This document shows positions 31,741 through 43,388 of a DNA stretch of 64,000 nucleotides, in pieces. How positions within the stretch are numbered: the stretch's first letter is position 1; every line of letters begins with the position of its first letter. The DNA comes from Carnegiea gigantea (Eukaryota > Streptophyta > Magnoliopsida > Caryophyllales > Cactaceae): NCBI GenBank assembly GCA_029747015.1, contig JAKOGI010002191.1:35001-99000 (forward strand), in the 5' to 3' direction. The position numbers and the translations under genes were made by a program. The notes beneath the pieces were generated by a model that ran no database searches, was not told where the DNA came from, and saw only the letters and a list, made by a program, of their open reading frames with translations.

Positions 31741-32636
31741 TGTTGAAAGGGATGGCTGCAGGTCAACTACGCCAAATATGGAAGATGCCAATATCAGAGC
31801 CAAAAAGAGTGGGATTTGCCTTGTCAAAGGAGGAGTGCAATAGTTAACACATTAATTGAAGGCTAAAAACCACCTCTTCAAGCAATAAACTTAACTGAGC
31901 AGTGGTTGAAAAAGTGAACATATATTAATGCCTTTGAACTGGATGGTAGTCGTTAGAAAAATCCAACAGAGTATTTTGAAGCATCCAACAGTTACATTCT
32001 TTAGCATCCTTCAACTGTCCTATCCTAATTGCCTGTAAAAAGAGACCCTATCGATGAAGAAATGTACACGAAACACAAGCACCAATAGTTGAATTCTCAT
32101 TCTAGGTGTCATAGTACTCTGAAGAGATTAACTTCCAAATCACTTTAATATTTTTATACCCATGTACGTATCCTTGTAAGGCAAGGGGGTTAAGAGAATC
32201 CTGGTCGTAAGTAAAATAGCTAACGAGAAGTGTGATCTTTTCTAAACTAGGGACTTCGGAGAAATCACTTTAAGAGAGGTCTTGAAGGGTGTGTTACAAT
32301 CAAGGTCCTTGAGTGGAAGCTTGAGTATTGTATTCTCTTAGAGTATATTAATACAAGTTGGTTAAATCGTAAGGAAGGGCCCTTAGACGGGGATGTAGCC
32401 TAGTTAGAGGGGTGAACCTCGTTAAAAAACACTGCCTACTTTAACTTATGCTATGCTCTTATTCTACACAACACCCCTAATCTATTGTTTCCCTGTCCTT
32501 GATTTTATTGCTCGGCGTCCTTGAGTTTGCTATTGCTATATCTTGTTATGTTTTGTGATTGCATTTTAAAGTGTAGTTGTTTGTTGTCACCCTATTCATC
32601 CCTTTGTATAATGACTTATCTTACTTGGGACAAACA
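31741..32636 (+). mobile_element. Probable 5' LTR of a SIRE-type Copia element (degenerate)
   Basis: The segment starts TGTTGAAAGG and ends ...GGGACAAACA, directly before a primer-binding-site-like sequence and a Copia gag. Its downstream part has the look of SIRE LTR transcribed regions (for example GATGTAGCCTAGTTAGAGGGG...GAACCTCGTTAAAAAACACTG). No second LTR copy lies in the window to confirm the borders; the left border is the weaker one. Confidence 0.45.
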
Positions 32637-32638
32637 AT

Positions 32639-32650
32639 TGGCATAGAAGC
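32639..32650 (+). other. Degenerate Copia primer-binding site
   Basis: TGGCATAGAAGC resembles TGGTATCAGAGC, the initiator-tRNA-Met primer site of Copia elements, and lies two bases after the presumed LTR end. Confidence 0.45.
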
Positions 32651-32744
32651 TAGTCTCTCCTCTTATAGCTTAACCATCAAGTAAGTGAAGAATCTATGTT
32701 TTCCTCAGGAATAGTTGAGATCAATCAAGGATAGATATGTGTCT

Positions 32745-33720
32745 AGACCTCCTTTATTTTATGGATTTAACTTTGCTTATTGGAAGAGACTTATGCATAA
32801 TGGATCAGGATCATAACTTGTGGAATATAGTGCCAAAGGCTCCAATTGGAATCTACAGTTGGAGACGCCTATTGACCAGTATACCCTTGAATAGCATAAG
32901 GGAGTGCAGAAAAATCACAAGACACTTAACACTTTATATTGTACCTAAATGTTAATGAGGTTAATAGAATTTTTTTCTTGTGAAATAACTAAAGAAGTGT
33001 GGATACCCTGGTGACCACGTACAAAGGCCCAAGTCCAATCAAAGAATAAAAAATAAGCATATATGTACACAATATAAGCTTTTCAAAATGCTTACTGATA
33101 AAGATGTCAAAGAGATATACATCATATTTAATGACATTGTAGACAACCTCAACTCTCTTGGAAAAAATTGTTCAAATGAAGAGATGGTGAGGAAGTTGCT
33201 AAAAAGTATCCCAAGAAACCAATACGGAGAAAAAGTCATGACTAATGAAAAGGCTCAGAAGCAGAAGACCTTAAAACTAGAGGATTTAATGGGAAAATTT
33301 CTGACATATGAGATCTACCTCTAGGAAGATAAAGAAGAAACCTTAGACAAAGGGATAGTCTTGAAAACAACAATCAAGGATGCTGAATGTTAAGGTGACT
33401 CAGAATCTAAAGTATCAAAAGATAGACATTGTCATGTTGGCCAGAGTCTTTCACAAGACACTCAAAAAAAAGAACTTTAACTTCAAGAAGCTTCACAGAG
33501 GGTCATCTATTACAGGCAACAAAGGTATACGATCCTTTTCTCAAAGCCTTGAAATTAACAATGTTGTCTTCTTTGCTTGTGGTCAACCAAGACACATGGT
33601 GAAAGATTATCAATCCTTAAAAAAGGTCTTGGTGGCTATATAAAATAGTTGTGATTCTAGTGGCTGTGAGAGCAAAGAAGATCATGCTGCTGTTAAAGGG
33701 GAAATTTTCATAGTTAATTT
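32745..33720 (+). pseudogene. Copia (SIRE-type) gag remnant, N-terminal part
   Basis: Gag forms the virus-like particle of the retrotransposon. Seen: RPPLFYGFNFAYWKR (start of the UBN2-type gag domain), LWNIVPKAP, a long helical part at about 33,088-33,310 (IFNDIVDNLNSLGKNCSNEE, MVRKLLKSIPRNQYGEKV, LKLEDLMGKFLTYEI), and a damaged zinc knuckle FFACGQPRHMVKDYQS, where one Cys has become Tyr and the first is missing. Stops and frame changes are frequent. It breaks off after SSGCESKEDHAA near 33,700. Confidence 0.75.
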
Positions 33721-34717
33721 TTTTTAAGACCTTGTCTTAGACATGCATTAAATTTTGTATATGTCCCTAAAATGTGGGTCTTAAATAAATAAAAAAAGAA
33801 GAGAGCATAATAAATCATGTTCTTATATTCTAGTGTCGAATTAATTAATCTCAAATGGGATTATTAATGTTAGGCAATAGGGTTTGAGGGACTTAAATTA
33901 AAAATGTGCACCTAAGAGCCTTCAAAATCCCTTTGCCAATTTGTCTTGACTTGATGTTATTTTAAATTAAAATAAAATCATCATCATCAATAGGCTTCAG
34001 GTGTCCACATGATATGGGACACAACACTAAAGCAAACATACAAAACATATATATTGTATTGTAAGTAGATGTAGGTAATGTCATGTAACTGCAAAAAAAA
34101 TTTTAAAAAAAGCATTAACGAAAAAGGAATAGAGAAAAAGGACGATTGAAGTGGAGTTACTTTTGGCAGTTCTTTGGTCCCCCACTTTCCTTAATTCATG
34201 GTTCATGGGGTTACTGCAAGAGAAAAAAAAGGACAAATGTTTCTCATGATAATATAAAAGAAGAAGAACCAAGAAAAATGGGAAAAATATTAAGGAGATC
34301 AGAAAGAGAAATACAAGGGCAATCTACAACACTGAGATCGAGTTCTATTATGTGCAACTATTGAATCATCTAACAGATACAAATACAAGAGTAGGATCAG
34401 TAAAAGTTTATTTGGGCATCTCTTTCAACAAATTCAAGAATTTTGCTTCCCGCAGGTTAAAAACAAAAAATCAAATGAGTTTGCTAAAGTTTTTTGGGAT
34501 GATCCTCCTTTCAAGTTCAACTCTCCCGTGGTTTCTTTCTCTTGAAAATGGAGACAATTAGGATTTCTAGGGATCCTGTGACTCCACACCCTCAAAATTC
34601 CCAAAAAAAAAAAAGAGAAGGATTTTTAGGAATCCTAAATCTTCGCAATCTATCATTCAATAGTATACTACAAGATGAGAATGTAATTCGAATCTCTGGG
34701 GATTTAGAAATTTCATG

Positions 34718-34780
34718 GGATTCCTAGGAATCCTGGGTCTTTAGAGACCCATAACAGATCGAGATCCCCAGGGATCTCGA
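34718..34780. repeat. Cluster of three perfect inverted repeats
   Basis: GGATTCCTAGGAATCC (34,718-34,733) is a perfect 16-bp palindrome. GGGTCT-TTAG-AGACCC (34,735-34,750) is a 6-bp stem. The third, at 34,759-34,780, has two perfect 10-bp arms (TCGAGATCCC and its complement) around CA. Related GGATCC/GGAATCC phrases extend over 34,559-34,830. Confidence 0.8.
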
Positions 34781-36159
34781 GTCTTTAGGGACCCATCAAG
34801 AGTAAATTCCGATTCCTAAGAATCTCTAATTTTCACAAGCTAAAACAAGGGGGAATGTGATGCGTTTTCCCAGTTCATTGTCAAAGCTTGAAATTCAATC
34901 TTAATGCAGTGTGAAGGCTCTGCATGTCAGTGGATTAAAAAAAATGGTTTTAAGATGCTGCCAATTTATCAATAATCAAACTATGGTAGAAGTTCAAATA
35001 GAATTGCAGTTATCAAACTTTCACCCAAAAAATATCAGCCAGAGCAAGGGGGCTTAATTCAAAGTCTCGTTCAAAGGAAGGGTTAAGATTGATGTTTGAC
35101 TAGCGTGAATGTATAATATTCATGGAAGCTAAGTTGGTCTAAGAGGCTAGTTCAAATCCACTTCAATGACCAAAAGATCGAGCTTCAAATTCGTGAAACG
35201 AACAAACTCTACAAACCTAAGCCCAAGTTTATCTTTACTTTATATTATTCTTAAAAGAAAAAGAGGAGTAAAGGTGACTTGTCATATGAAATGGGTCTTT
35301 GTTGCCATAATAAGTCAAGATACATAATTCCCAATCACCTTGTTTTAGTAATTATTTTAGGGAGAGGACCTGGGCTATTCACGTGAAGGTTCCAGGCAAA
35401 GTTACCCAAAAAAAAAAAAGGAGCATGATGAGATGTTCTGATCTTGATATTAGAAATTAAAAAAAAAAAGTGGAATAGTTTGTTCTCATAACATTACATT
35501 GCAAAAAGACGGGAATTCTAAGGAGTTGTCTTTAATTGCTATAATATTACAAAAGAACAAAATTCTGTGCGAGAAGATATACGTACGAGTCTCACAAAAA
35601 AGGGAAGAGAAAAATAAGAGGGGCCACAGCAGAGAATGGTCATAGACATGAATTTATCCAGATTGTTATACATAGATAATGGTTATGCATGGCCATGTAT
35701 TCTCTTCAAACAAAACGGGGTTGAAATCCAAATAAAAACCAACATGAGCAAAAATCAAACTGGGGAATGTAGTGTCCTAGGAGAATATAAAATCAGCAAG
35801 AGAAGACAGTGCTTTTAGTTGAAATCAAAATGTCAATCAACGTTAGAAGAAATGAGCACAAAGTCACTCCCAGTGTGCTATTAATTGGAATATGCTACAA
35901 CAAGATAACAAAGCATTGTCCCATAAATTATGGGTGGATGCGAACCGTATTTGGACATCCATTTTTTAAAAAAAATCTGCAAAAGGGAAAAATTAGTATA
36001 CGCCCAACTCGAGATCGATTAGAATTACGGTGACTTGATTCCACTAAGGATACGTAGGAAGCTCGATATAAAATATTCGAATTCAGTTTAAATCAAAGTC
36101 CTCAAATTGGCCTAAACCAATACCGCTCTCTTCACAAAAAATTAAATTTTTCAAAGTCG

Positions 36160-36164
36160 ATTGG
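36160..36164. repeat. Left target-site duplication ATTGG of the tandem LTR element
   Basis: ATTGG directly precedes LTR1 and directly follows LTR3 (45,579-45,583). Confidence 0.85.
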
Positions 36165-38357
36165 TGTTAAGTCAAAAATCATGCATTATTTTAATAATTA
36201 TTTTGATTATATTGTATATATTATTTCGTTTAATTTACTTTATTTTATATATTTTTCAGATTAAGCGTTAATAAAAATAAAGAGGAGAAGAGAAAACGTC
36301 GAAGTTCGGATTTTACATGCTACGCTATCAAGTCGGTCCAAAAATAATGATTTATAGAAAAATATTATTTTCATAATGGTTTATTTGGGCCAGGGTTACA
36401 AAATTATTACTCCTAGTTGAAGAGAAACTAGAAGACTTGGAAGAGAAGGAGTTTAAAGAAGAAAATCCTAATAACTAATATTATAAAAACCCTCTTCTCT
36501 ACTCATCCCTAACGGGACTCCACTTCTTCATCTCACATCCTCCCTCTTCTCACTTAATATCATCATCATCCTAAATATTATAACCACCGTCACACCCCAC
36601 GCCTAATCTTCTTTGCAAGCCTTCACGCCAAGAGATCATCGCCATCAAAGTCATCACGTAATATTAAACTATTGCTCTTTTTTTTAATTTCTATTTTTTT
36701 TAGTTTAGTTTAGCGTTAAGCATGAAATCTTTGGTTAATTGTTGGGATTTTATTTATAATATGCGTGAGTAATTCTCTTGTACTTAGTATAATCTATTTG
36801 AAACCATGCTAAATTAATTATTTTGAAACAAGTTTCATGCTTTATTGTCTAGTTGATTTTTATTCATGATTCTATAACGATTAGTATCTATTGTTTATGA
36901 TATTCGTGTTATATTAATTAGAATGCATGCTAGTTAGTTTAATATGAATTCATATGATAGTTTAAAAAGCTTTAATGCGTAAAAGTTATAGTCTTTTAGG
37001 CATTAGTATCACCCTAATTAATCATGGATGGCTCAAACTCATATTTTTTAATTAGATAATTGTTATGGATCTTTGTTAAATCAATTTGCTGGTAAATTGG
37101 TTACAAGGTATTAGATGATATTTTTCTAATACGTAATACTCTAGTTTGATTAAACTCTTGCGCTGGTGTGAGGGTTATCAACACTAGTAGGGTTTATATT
37201 AGGGCTGGACCTAAATAAAGTATAATATAAGAAAAAATGGGAAAGATCCACTGGTAGTTATCTTCTACAGTCTAACTCATGAATAAATCAATTTGTGTAT
37301 TAATGATAAATATTAATTTGCATGGTGGATATAAATTATGCTAAGTATTTTTCATAAATTTGGTATCTTTGATAATTATTTGTTGCCTTTTAATTAATTT
37401 GTTTTTGTCAATTTTAATTCTTAAATTTATAAGCTTCAACATAAAGTTCATTTACCCCCCAAAAGAGTAGTCTGTAGAAGTGTCTTGGTGATATTAGATC
37501 AGTTAGATTTTGATTTTTAGTGTGATTATAATTTTTAGATTTAATTTATATTCTGTTTTGCGATTTATTTATCAGTTTGTTAGAAATTAGGTTAAAAATA
37601 GTTTCTTTTGTGTTTTTTCATGTTTTAATCCATTCTAGGGTTTATATAGTGTCTTTCGAAAATTTTGAAAATTATTTAATAATTTTTCAGAATTATTTTG
37701 TGAATTAAATATGTGCAGATTTTTATTTTAATAGATCTGAAAATTACGTTTTTAATTTTTATTTTATGTGTTTAGGGTTTTGTTAAGTCCAGAAAATTAT
37801 ATCCTAAAATCTGGGTAATTTTGTTATTTAATTTCATATTTATATTAGTGTAGTTTATTTTTTTTCTCTAATTTCAAATTTAATTTTCTGTTTCATTTTC
37901 TAGAGTTAATTTTCTATTTCAATTTTTCTGAAATTAATTACATATAATTTTAGAATTACAAAGTCAGAATATTAATTTGGATTAATTTTTGTAATTTTTA
38001 ATATTAATTTTGTACTTGTTATTTTCTGTTTTAATTTTCAGTTGAATATTGTGTTATTATTTCTGCTTTTTTTAAGAATATTTAGGATAGCTATTTATTG
38101 TTTTATTTCCAGAATTAAATTTAGAATATGTAGAAGCAATATTAGGTATTTTTCCAGATTTTTATTTATTAAGTTTGATTTATTTTAGAAATACAAAGAG
38201 AAGTTATAATAAATTAGAGTAGTAAAATTATTTAGAATTAAACTGAACTTTTGACATAATCTTTCCTCATGGGATCGATCCCTACTTTCCTTTGCTATAA
38301 ATATTATTTATAAATCAAAGTAGTGGTTTAATTTATAACTCTACGACAAGTTATACA
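36165..38357 (+). repeat. LTR1 of the tandem element
   Basis: 2,193 bp, TG...CA (ends TTATACA). A TATTATAAAAACCC promoter-like sequence lies near 36,479-36,492 and is conserved in the other two LTRs. Confidence 0.92.
36482..36491 (+). promoter_or_regulatory. TATA box of LTR1
   Basis: TATAAAAACC, preceded by CTAATAT and followed within about 15 bp by CTTCTCTACTCATCCC. The same arrangement occurs in LTR2 (40,081) and LTR3 (43,705), so it is the likely U3/R promoter. Confidence 0.5.
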
Positions 38358-39767
38358 AATTTTGGCGTCGTTGTTGGGGAAAGAAAATAAGATCGTTAGT
38401 TTACTTCTATTGAATTTTACTACTTTTATTGTTTTGTTTTAGCTCTAGTATTTTATTTTTATAGTTTGTTTTAGTTTATGAGATTAAGGAGTGGTCGCAT
38501 AATCGAAAACAAAAAAGAGCATACGTTTGAGGTGTTTGAAAGTAAAAAGATTATGTATGCTTAATGGAGGAGATCCAACTAGAGGATCCATGGGCTTCAT
38601 GATGTCGAGCCAATGACTGTAAACAAAGGCACTGATTGAGAGGCAACCCAATATTTTTCAGGGAAGTTTTTAATTCGCTTTTATCATCTTTTTTTCTTTT
38701 ATTAATTAGCACGCATTAGGGACAATGCATGAATTAAGTGTGGGCGGTGCATCCTGCATTTAATTCCTGCAGTATTTATTCTTGAAAAAAAGAACAAAAA
38801 CAAAAAAAATGAGCTAAAAAATTTTTTTTTTCTTATAAATAATACATGATATGAGTTTATGCTAGGCTTGCTTGCTTAAAGTTTTTTTTTTTTAGCTATT
38901 TATAGTTTATTCTTCTATGAGTGAAGACTTTTGAGCATGTTAGTTGTCATTCAGAGAAGTTTGAGTTGATCCTCATATATCTCTTTAATGAGTAACTATT
39001 ATGATTGTTCATCTTATTTGGTCATGTATTATATCTGCTTCAGAGGTAATAAAATGACCTAACCCATTTCCTAGACCATTAAATTAGTAGAATAACTCAT
39101 TAAAATCGGGAATGACAAGTACCCCCTTTGAGGCATGCGCTACTGAGTGCTACCCTTTGAGGCAATACTGCCATTGGAAAGCTGGCTTCCCATACTAGTG
39201 AGTCAATAAAATAAATCAAAAATAATGATGAAAATAAAATGTTTGCTCCAACACCTCTATGCGGTTAAGTATGAGATAGGGAGTGTTTAATTTCTAAGGC
39301 CGTATATGGGTCTCGAATATGTGCGCAAGTGGAGTTGGGGGAAAAAAAAATAGAAAGAGAAGAAGGAAAAAATACAAGGCAAGTTTAGAATGAGTTATTT
39401 TTTCTAGCTCAATTGTCTCTATAGCCATACCGTACTTCAACTTTTCTATCATAAACTTTTTAGACCTCTTGATCGGTGCATGCATACTTAAAAGAGATGG
39501 ATAGTTATTGTTCTTGTTATTTCATTAAAGAGATGTTGTAAGGTTGATGAAGAAACTCTTTGATGGTCGTTAGATGTTTAGTAGTTATTAACTTGTTGGA
39601 AGGAAAATTGATTAATTTTGAATAAAACTATTTTTAAAGCAAGCCAATGCCTAGTGTAAAATATCATATTTATACATGACTTTATAATAAAGAAAGAGGA
39701 TTAGTTTTTAGGTCGCATCCAAAATTTCTTTGCACGAGAACGTTTAAAGTCTAAGTATGGGGGAATT
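38358..39767 (+). other. Internal region 1 of the tandem element
   Basis: Starts with the spacer AATTT and a primer-binding site, TGGCGTCGTTGTTGGGGA at 38,363-38,380. This matches 15 of 18 bases of the sequence complementary to the plant tRNA-Asp 3' end. It ends in the polypurine tract CTAAGTATGGGGGAATT (39,751-39,767). Between are a 28-codon frame, the phrase GGCAACCCAATATTTT, and A/T-rich non-coding DNA. No protease, reverse transcriptase or integrase is present. Confidence 0.85.
38478..38564 (+). CDS. 28-codon gag-start remnant in internal region 1
   Basis: Begins MRLRSGRIIENKK and ends ESKKIMYA before TAA. The arginine-rich M-R-L-R-S-G-R-I start resembles gag N-termini of plant Gypsy elements. 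The same length frame is kept in internal region 2. It may be all that remains of gag, or a short upstream frame. Translation is not shown. Confidence 0.4.
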   Translation: MRLRSGRIIENKKEHTFEVFESKKIMYA

Positions 39768-41977
39768 TGTTAAGTCAAAAATCATGCATTATTTTAATAA
39801 TTATTTTGATTATATTATATATATTATTTGGTCTAATTTACTTTATTTTATATATTTTTCAGATTAAGCGTTAATAAAATAAAGAGGAGAAGAAAAGACG
39901 TCGAAGTTCGAATTTTACACGCTAAGCTATCAAGTCGGTCCAAAAATAATGATTTATGAAAAAATATTATTTCTATAATGATTTATTTGGGCTTGGGTTA
40001 CCAAATTATTACTCCTAGTTGAAGAAAAACTAGAAGAGTTGGAAGAGGAGTTTAAAAAAGAAAATTCTAATAGCTAATATTATAAAAACCTTCTTCTCTA
40101 CTCATCCCTGATGAGACTCCACTTCTTCATCTCACATCCTCCCTCTTCTCACTTAATATCATCATCATCCTAAATATTATAATCACTGTCACACCCCACG
40201 CCTAATCTTTTTCTCAAGCCTTCACGCTAAGAGATCATCACCATCAAAGTCATCACGTAATATTAAACTATTGCTCTTTTTTTTATTTCTATTTTTTTTA
40301 GTTTAGTTTTGCGTTAAGCATGAAATCTTTGGTTAATTATTAGGATTTTATTTATAATATGCATGAGTAATTCCCTTATACTTAGTATAATCTATTTGAA
40401 ACCATGCTAAATTAATTATTTTGAAACAAGTTTCATAATTTATTGTCTAGTTGATTTTTATTCATGATTCTATAACTATTAGTATCTATTGTTTACGATA
40501 TTCGTGTTATATTAATTAAAATGCATGCTAGTTAGTTTAATACGAATTCATATGATAGTTTAAAATGCTTTAATACGTAAAAGCTATAGTCTTTTAGGCA
40601 TTAGTATCACCCTAATTAATCATGGGTGGCTCAAATCCATCTCTTTTAATTAGATAATCGTTATAGATCTTTGTTAAATCAATTTACTGGCAAATTAGTT
40701 ACAAGGTGTTAGATAATTTTTTCTAATATGTAATGCTCTAGTTTGATTAAACTCTTACACTGGTGTGAGGATTATCAACACTAGTGGGGTTTATATTAGG
40801 GCGGGATCTAAATAAACTATAATATAAGAAAAAACATAAAAGATTCACTGGTAGTTGTCTTCTACAGTCTAACTCATGAATAAATCGATTTGTGTGTTGA
40901 TGATAAATATTAATTTGCATAGTGGATATAGATTTTGCTGAGTATATTTCATAAATTTGGTATCTTTGATAATTATTTGTTGCCTTTTAATTAATTTGTT
41001 TTGTTTGTCAATTTTAATTCTTAAATTTATAAGCTTTAATATAAAGTTCGTTTAACCCCGCCCAAAAGAGTAGTCTTTAGGAGTGTCTTGGTGATATTAG
41101 ATCAATTAGATTTTGATTTTTAGTTTGATTATAATTTTTAGATTTAATTTATATTCTATTTTGCAATTTATTTATTGGTTTGTTAGAAATTAGGTTAAAA
41201 ATAGTTTCTTTTGTGTTTTTCATGTCTTAATCCATTCTAGGGTTTATATAGTGTCCTATTCTACCTCTATTTAATTTCGAAAATTTTGGAAATTATTTAA
41301 TAATTTTTCAGAATTATTTTGTGAAATAAATATGTGCAGGTTTTTATTTTAATAGATCTGAAAATTACGTTTTTAATTTTTATTTTATGTGTTTAGGGTT
41401 TTGTTAAGTCCAAAAACTTATATCCTAAAATCTGGGCAATTTTGTTATTTAATTTCGTATTTATATTAGTGTAGTTTATTTTTTTCTCTAATTTCAAATT
41501 TAATTTTCTGTTTCATTTTCTGGAGTTAATTTTCTATTTTAATTTTTCTAAAATTAATTACATATAATTTTGGAGTTACAAAGTCAGAATATTAATTTGG
41601 ATTACTTTTTGTAATTTTTGATATTAATTTTGTACTTGTTATTTTCTGTTTTAATTTTCAGTTGAATATTATGTTATTATTTCTGCTTTTTTTAAGAATA
41701 TTTAGGATAGCTATTTACTGTTTTATTTCTAGAATTAAATTTAGAATATGTAGGAGCAATATTAGGTATTTTTTTAGATTTTTATTTATTAAGTTTGATT
41801 TATTTTAGAAATACAAAGAGAAGTTATAATAAATTAGAGTAGTAAAATCATTTAGAATTAAACTAGCTTTTTAACATAATCTTTCCTCATGGGATCGATC
41901 CCTACTTTCCTATGTTATAAATATTATTTATAAGTCAAAGTAGTGGTTTAATTTGTAACTCTACGACAAGGTATACA
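39768..41977 (+). repeat. LTR2 (shared middle LTR) of the tandem element
   Basis: 2,210 bp, TG...CA. It carries a short segment near 41,257-41,276 (TATTCTACCTCTATTTAATT) that is missing or shortened in LTR1 and LTR3. It serves both as 3' LTR of the left unit and 5' LTR of the right unit. Confidence 0.92.
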
Positions 41978-43388
41978 AATTTTGGCGCCGTTGTAGGGGA
42001 AAGAAAATAAGATCATTAGTTTACTTCTATTTAATTTTACTACTTTTCTTGTTCTGTTTTAGTTCTAGTATTTTATTTTTATAGTTTGTTTTAGTTTATG
42101 AGATTAAAAAGTGGTCGCATAATCGAAAATAAAAAGGAGCATACGTTTGAGGTGTTTGAAAGTAAAAAGACCATGTATGCTTAGTGGAGGAGATCCAACT
42201 AGAGGATCCATGAGCTTCATGACGTCGAGCCAATGACTGTAAACAAAGGCACTGGTTGGGAGGCAACCCAATATTTTTCAGGGAAGTTTTTAATTCGCTT
42301 TCAGCATCTTCTTTTCTTTTATTAATTATCACGCATTAGGGACAATGCATGAATTAAGTGTGGGGGGTGCATCCTGCATTTAATTCCTGCATTATTTATT
42401 CTTGAAAAAAAAAACAAAAAAATGAGTTAAAAATTTTTTTTTCTTATAAATAATGCATGATATGAGTTTATGCTGGACTTGCTTGCTTAATTTTTTTTTT
42501 TTAGCTATTTATAGTTTATTCTTCTATGAGTGAAAACTTCTGAGCATGCTAGCTGTCATTCAGAGAAGTTTGAGTTGATCATCATATATCTCTTTAATGA
42601 GTAACTGTCATAATTGTTCATCTTATTTGATCATATATTATATCCGCTTCAGAGGTAATAAAATGACCTAACCCATTTCCTAGACTATTAAATTAGTAGA
42701 ATAAGTCATTAAAGTTGGGAATGACAAGTACCCCTTTGAGGCATGCGCTACTGAGTGCTACCCTTTGAGGCAATACTGCCATTGGAAAGCTTACTTTCCA
42801 TATTAGTGAGTCAATAAAATAAATCAAAAATAATGATGAAAATAAAATATTTGCTCCAACACCTCTATTCGGTTGAGTGTGAGATAGGGAGTGTTTAATT
42901 TCTAAGACCCTATATGGTCCTCGAATATGTGCGCAAGTGGAGTTTGAAAAAAAAAAAAAAAAAGATCGAGAAGAAGGAAAAAATACAAGATAAGTTTAGA
43001 ATCAATTTCAATGAGTTATTCCTTCTAACTCAATTGTCTCTATAGCCATACTGTACTTCAACTTTTCTATCGTAAACTTTTTAGACCTCTTGATCAGTGT
43101 ACGCATACTTAAAAGAGATGGATAGTTATTAATCTTGTTACTTCATTAAAGAGATGTTGTAAGGTTGATGAAGAAACTCTTTGATGGTCGTTAGATGTTT
43201 AGTAGTTATTAACTTGTTAGAAGGAAAATTGATTAATTTTGAATAAAATTATTTTTAAAGCAAGCCAATGCCTAGTGTAAAATATCATATTTATGCATGA
43301 CTTTATAATTAAAAAAGAGGATTAGTTTTTAGGTCGCATTCGAGATTTCGTTGCACGAGGACGTCTAAAGTCTAAGTGTGGGGAAATT
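41978..43388 (+). other. Internal region 2 of the tandem element
   Basis: Copy of internal region 1 with scattered differences. Primer-binding site TGGCGCCGTTGTAGGGGA at 41,983-42,000 matches 16 of 18 bases of the tRNA-Asp complement. The polypurine tract CTAAGTGTGGGGAAATT lies at 43,372-43,388. No coding domains. Confidence 0.85.
42098..42184 (+). CDS. 28-codon gag-start remnant in internal region 2
   Basis: Reads MRLKSGRIIENKK ... ESKKTMYA then TAG. Same length as the copy at 38,478-38,564, with only two residue differences. Confidence 0.4.
   Translation: MRLKSGRIIENKKEHTFEVFESKKTMYA

Larger units (their letters stand above)
33721..36164. other. Non-coding sequence left of the tandem LTR element, probably another decayed LTR element
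   Basis: No coding homology. Just before 36,165 the phrase ACTTGATTCCACTAAGGATACGTAGGAAGC resembles motifs in plant Gypsy LTRs. Related phrases occur right of the tandem element near 45,895-45,930 and 46,200-46,240. I infer that the tandem element inserted into an older LTR retrotransposon, whose borders I could not find. Confidence 0.4.

Noticed and set aside
32639..32650. Intact Copia primer-binding site
   Set aside because: Several mismatches to TGGTATCAGAGC; kept only as a degenerate site.
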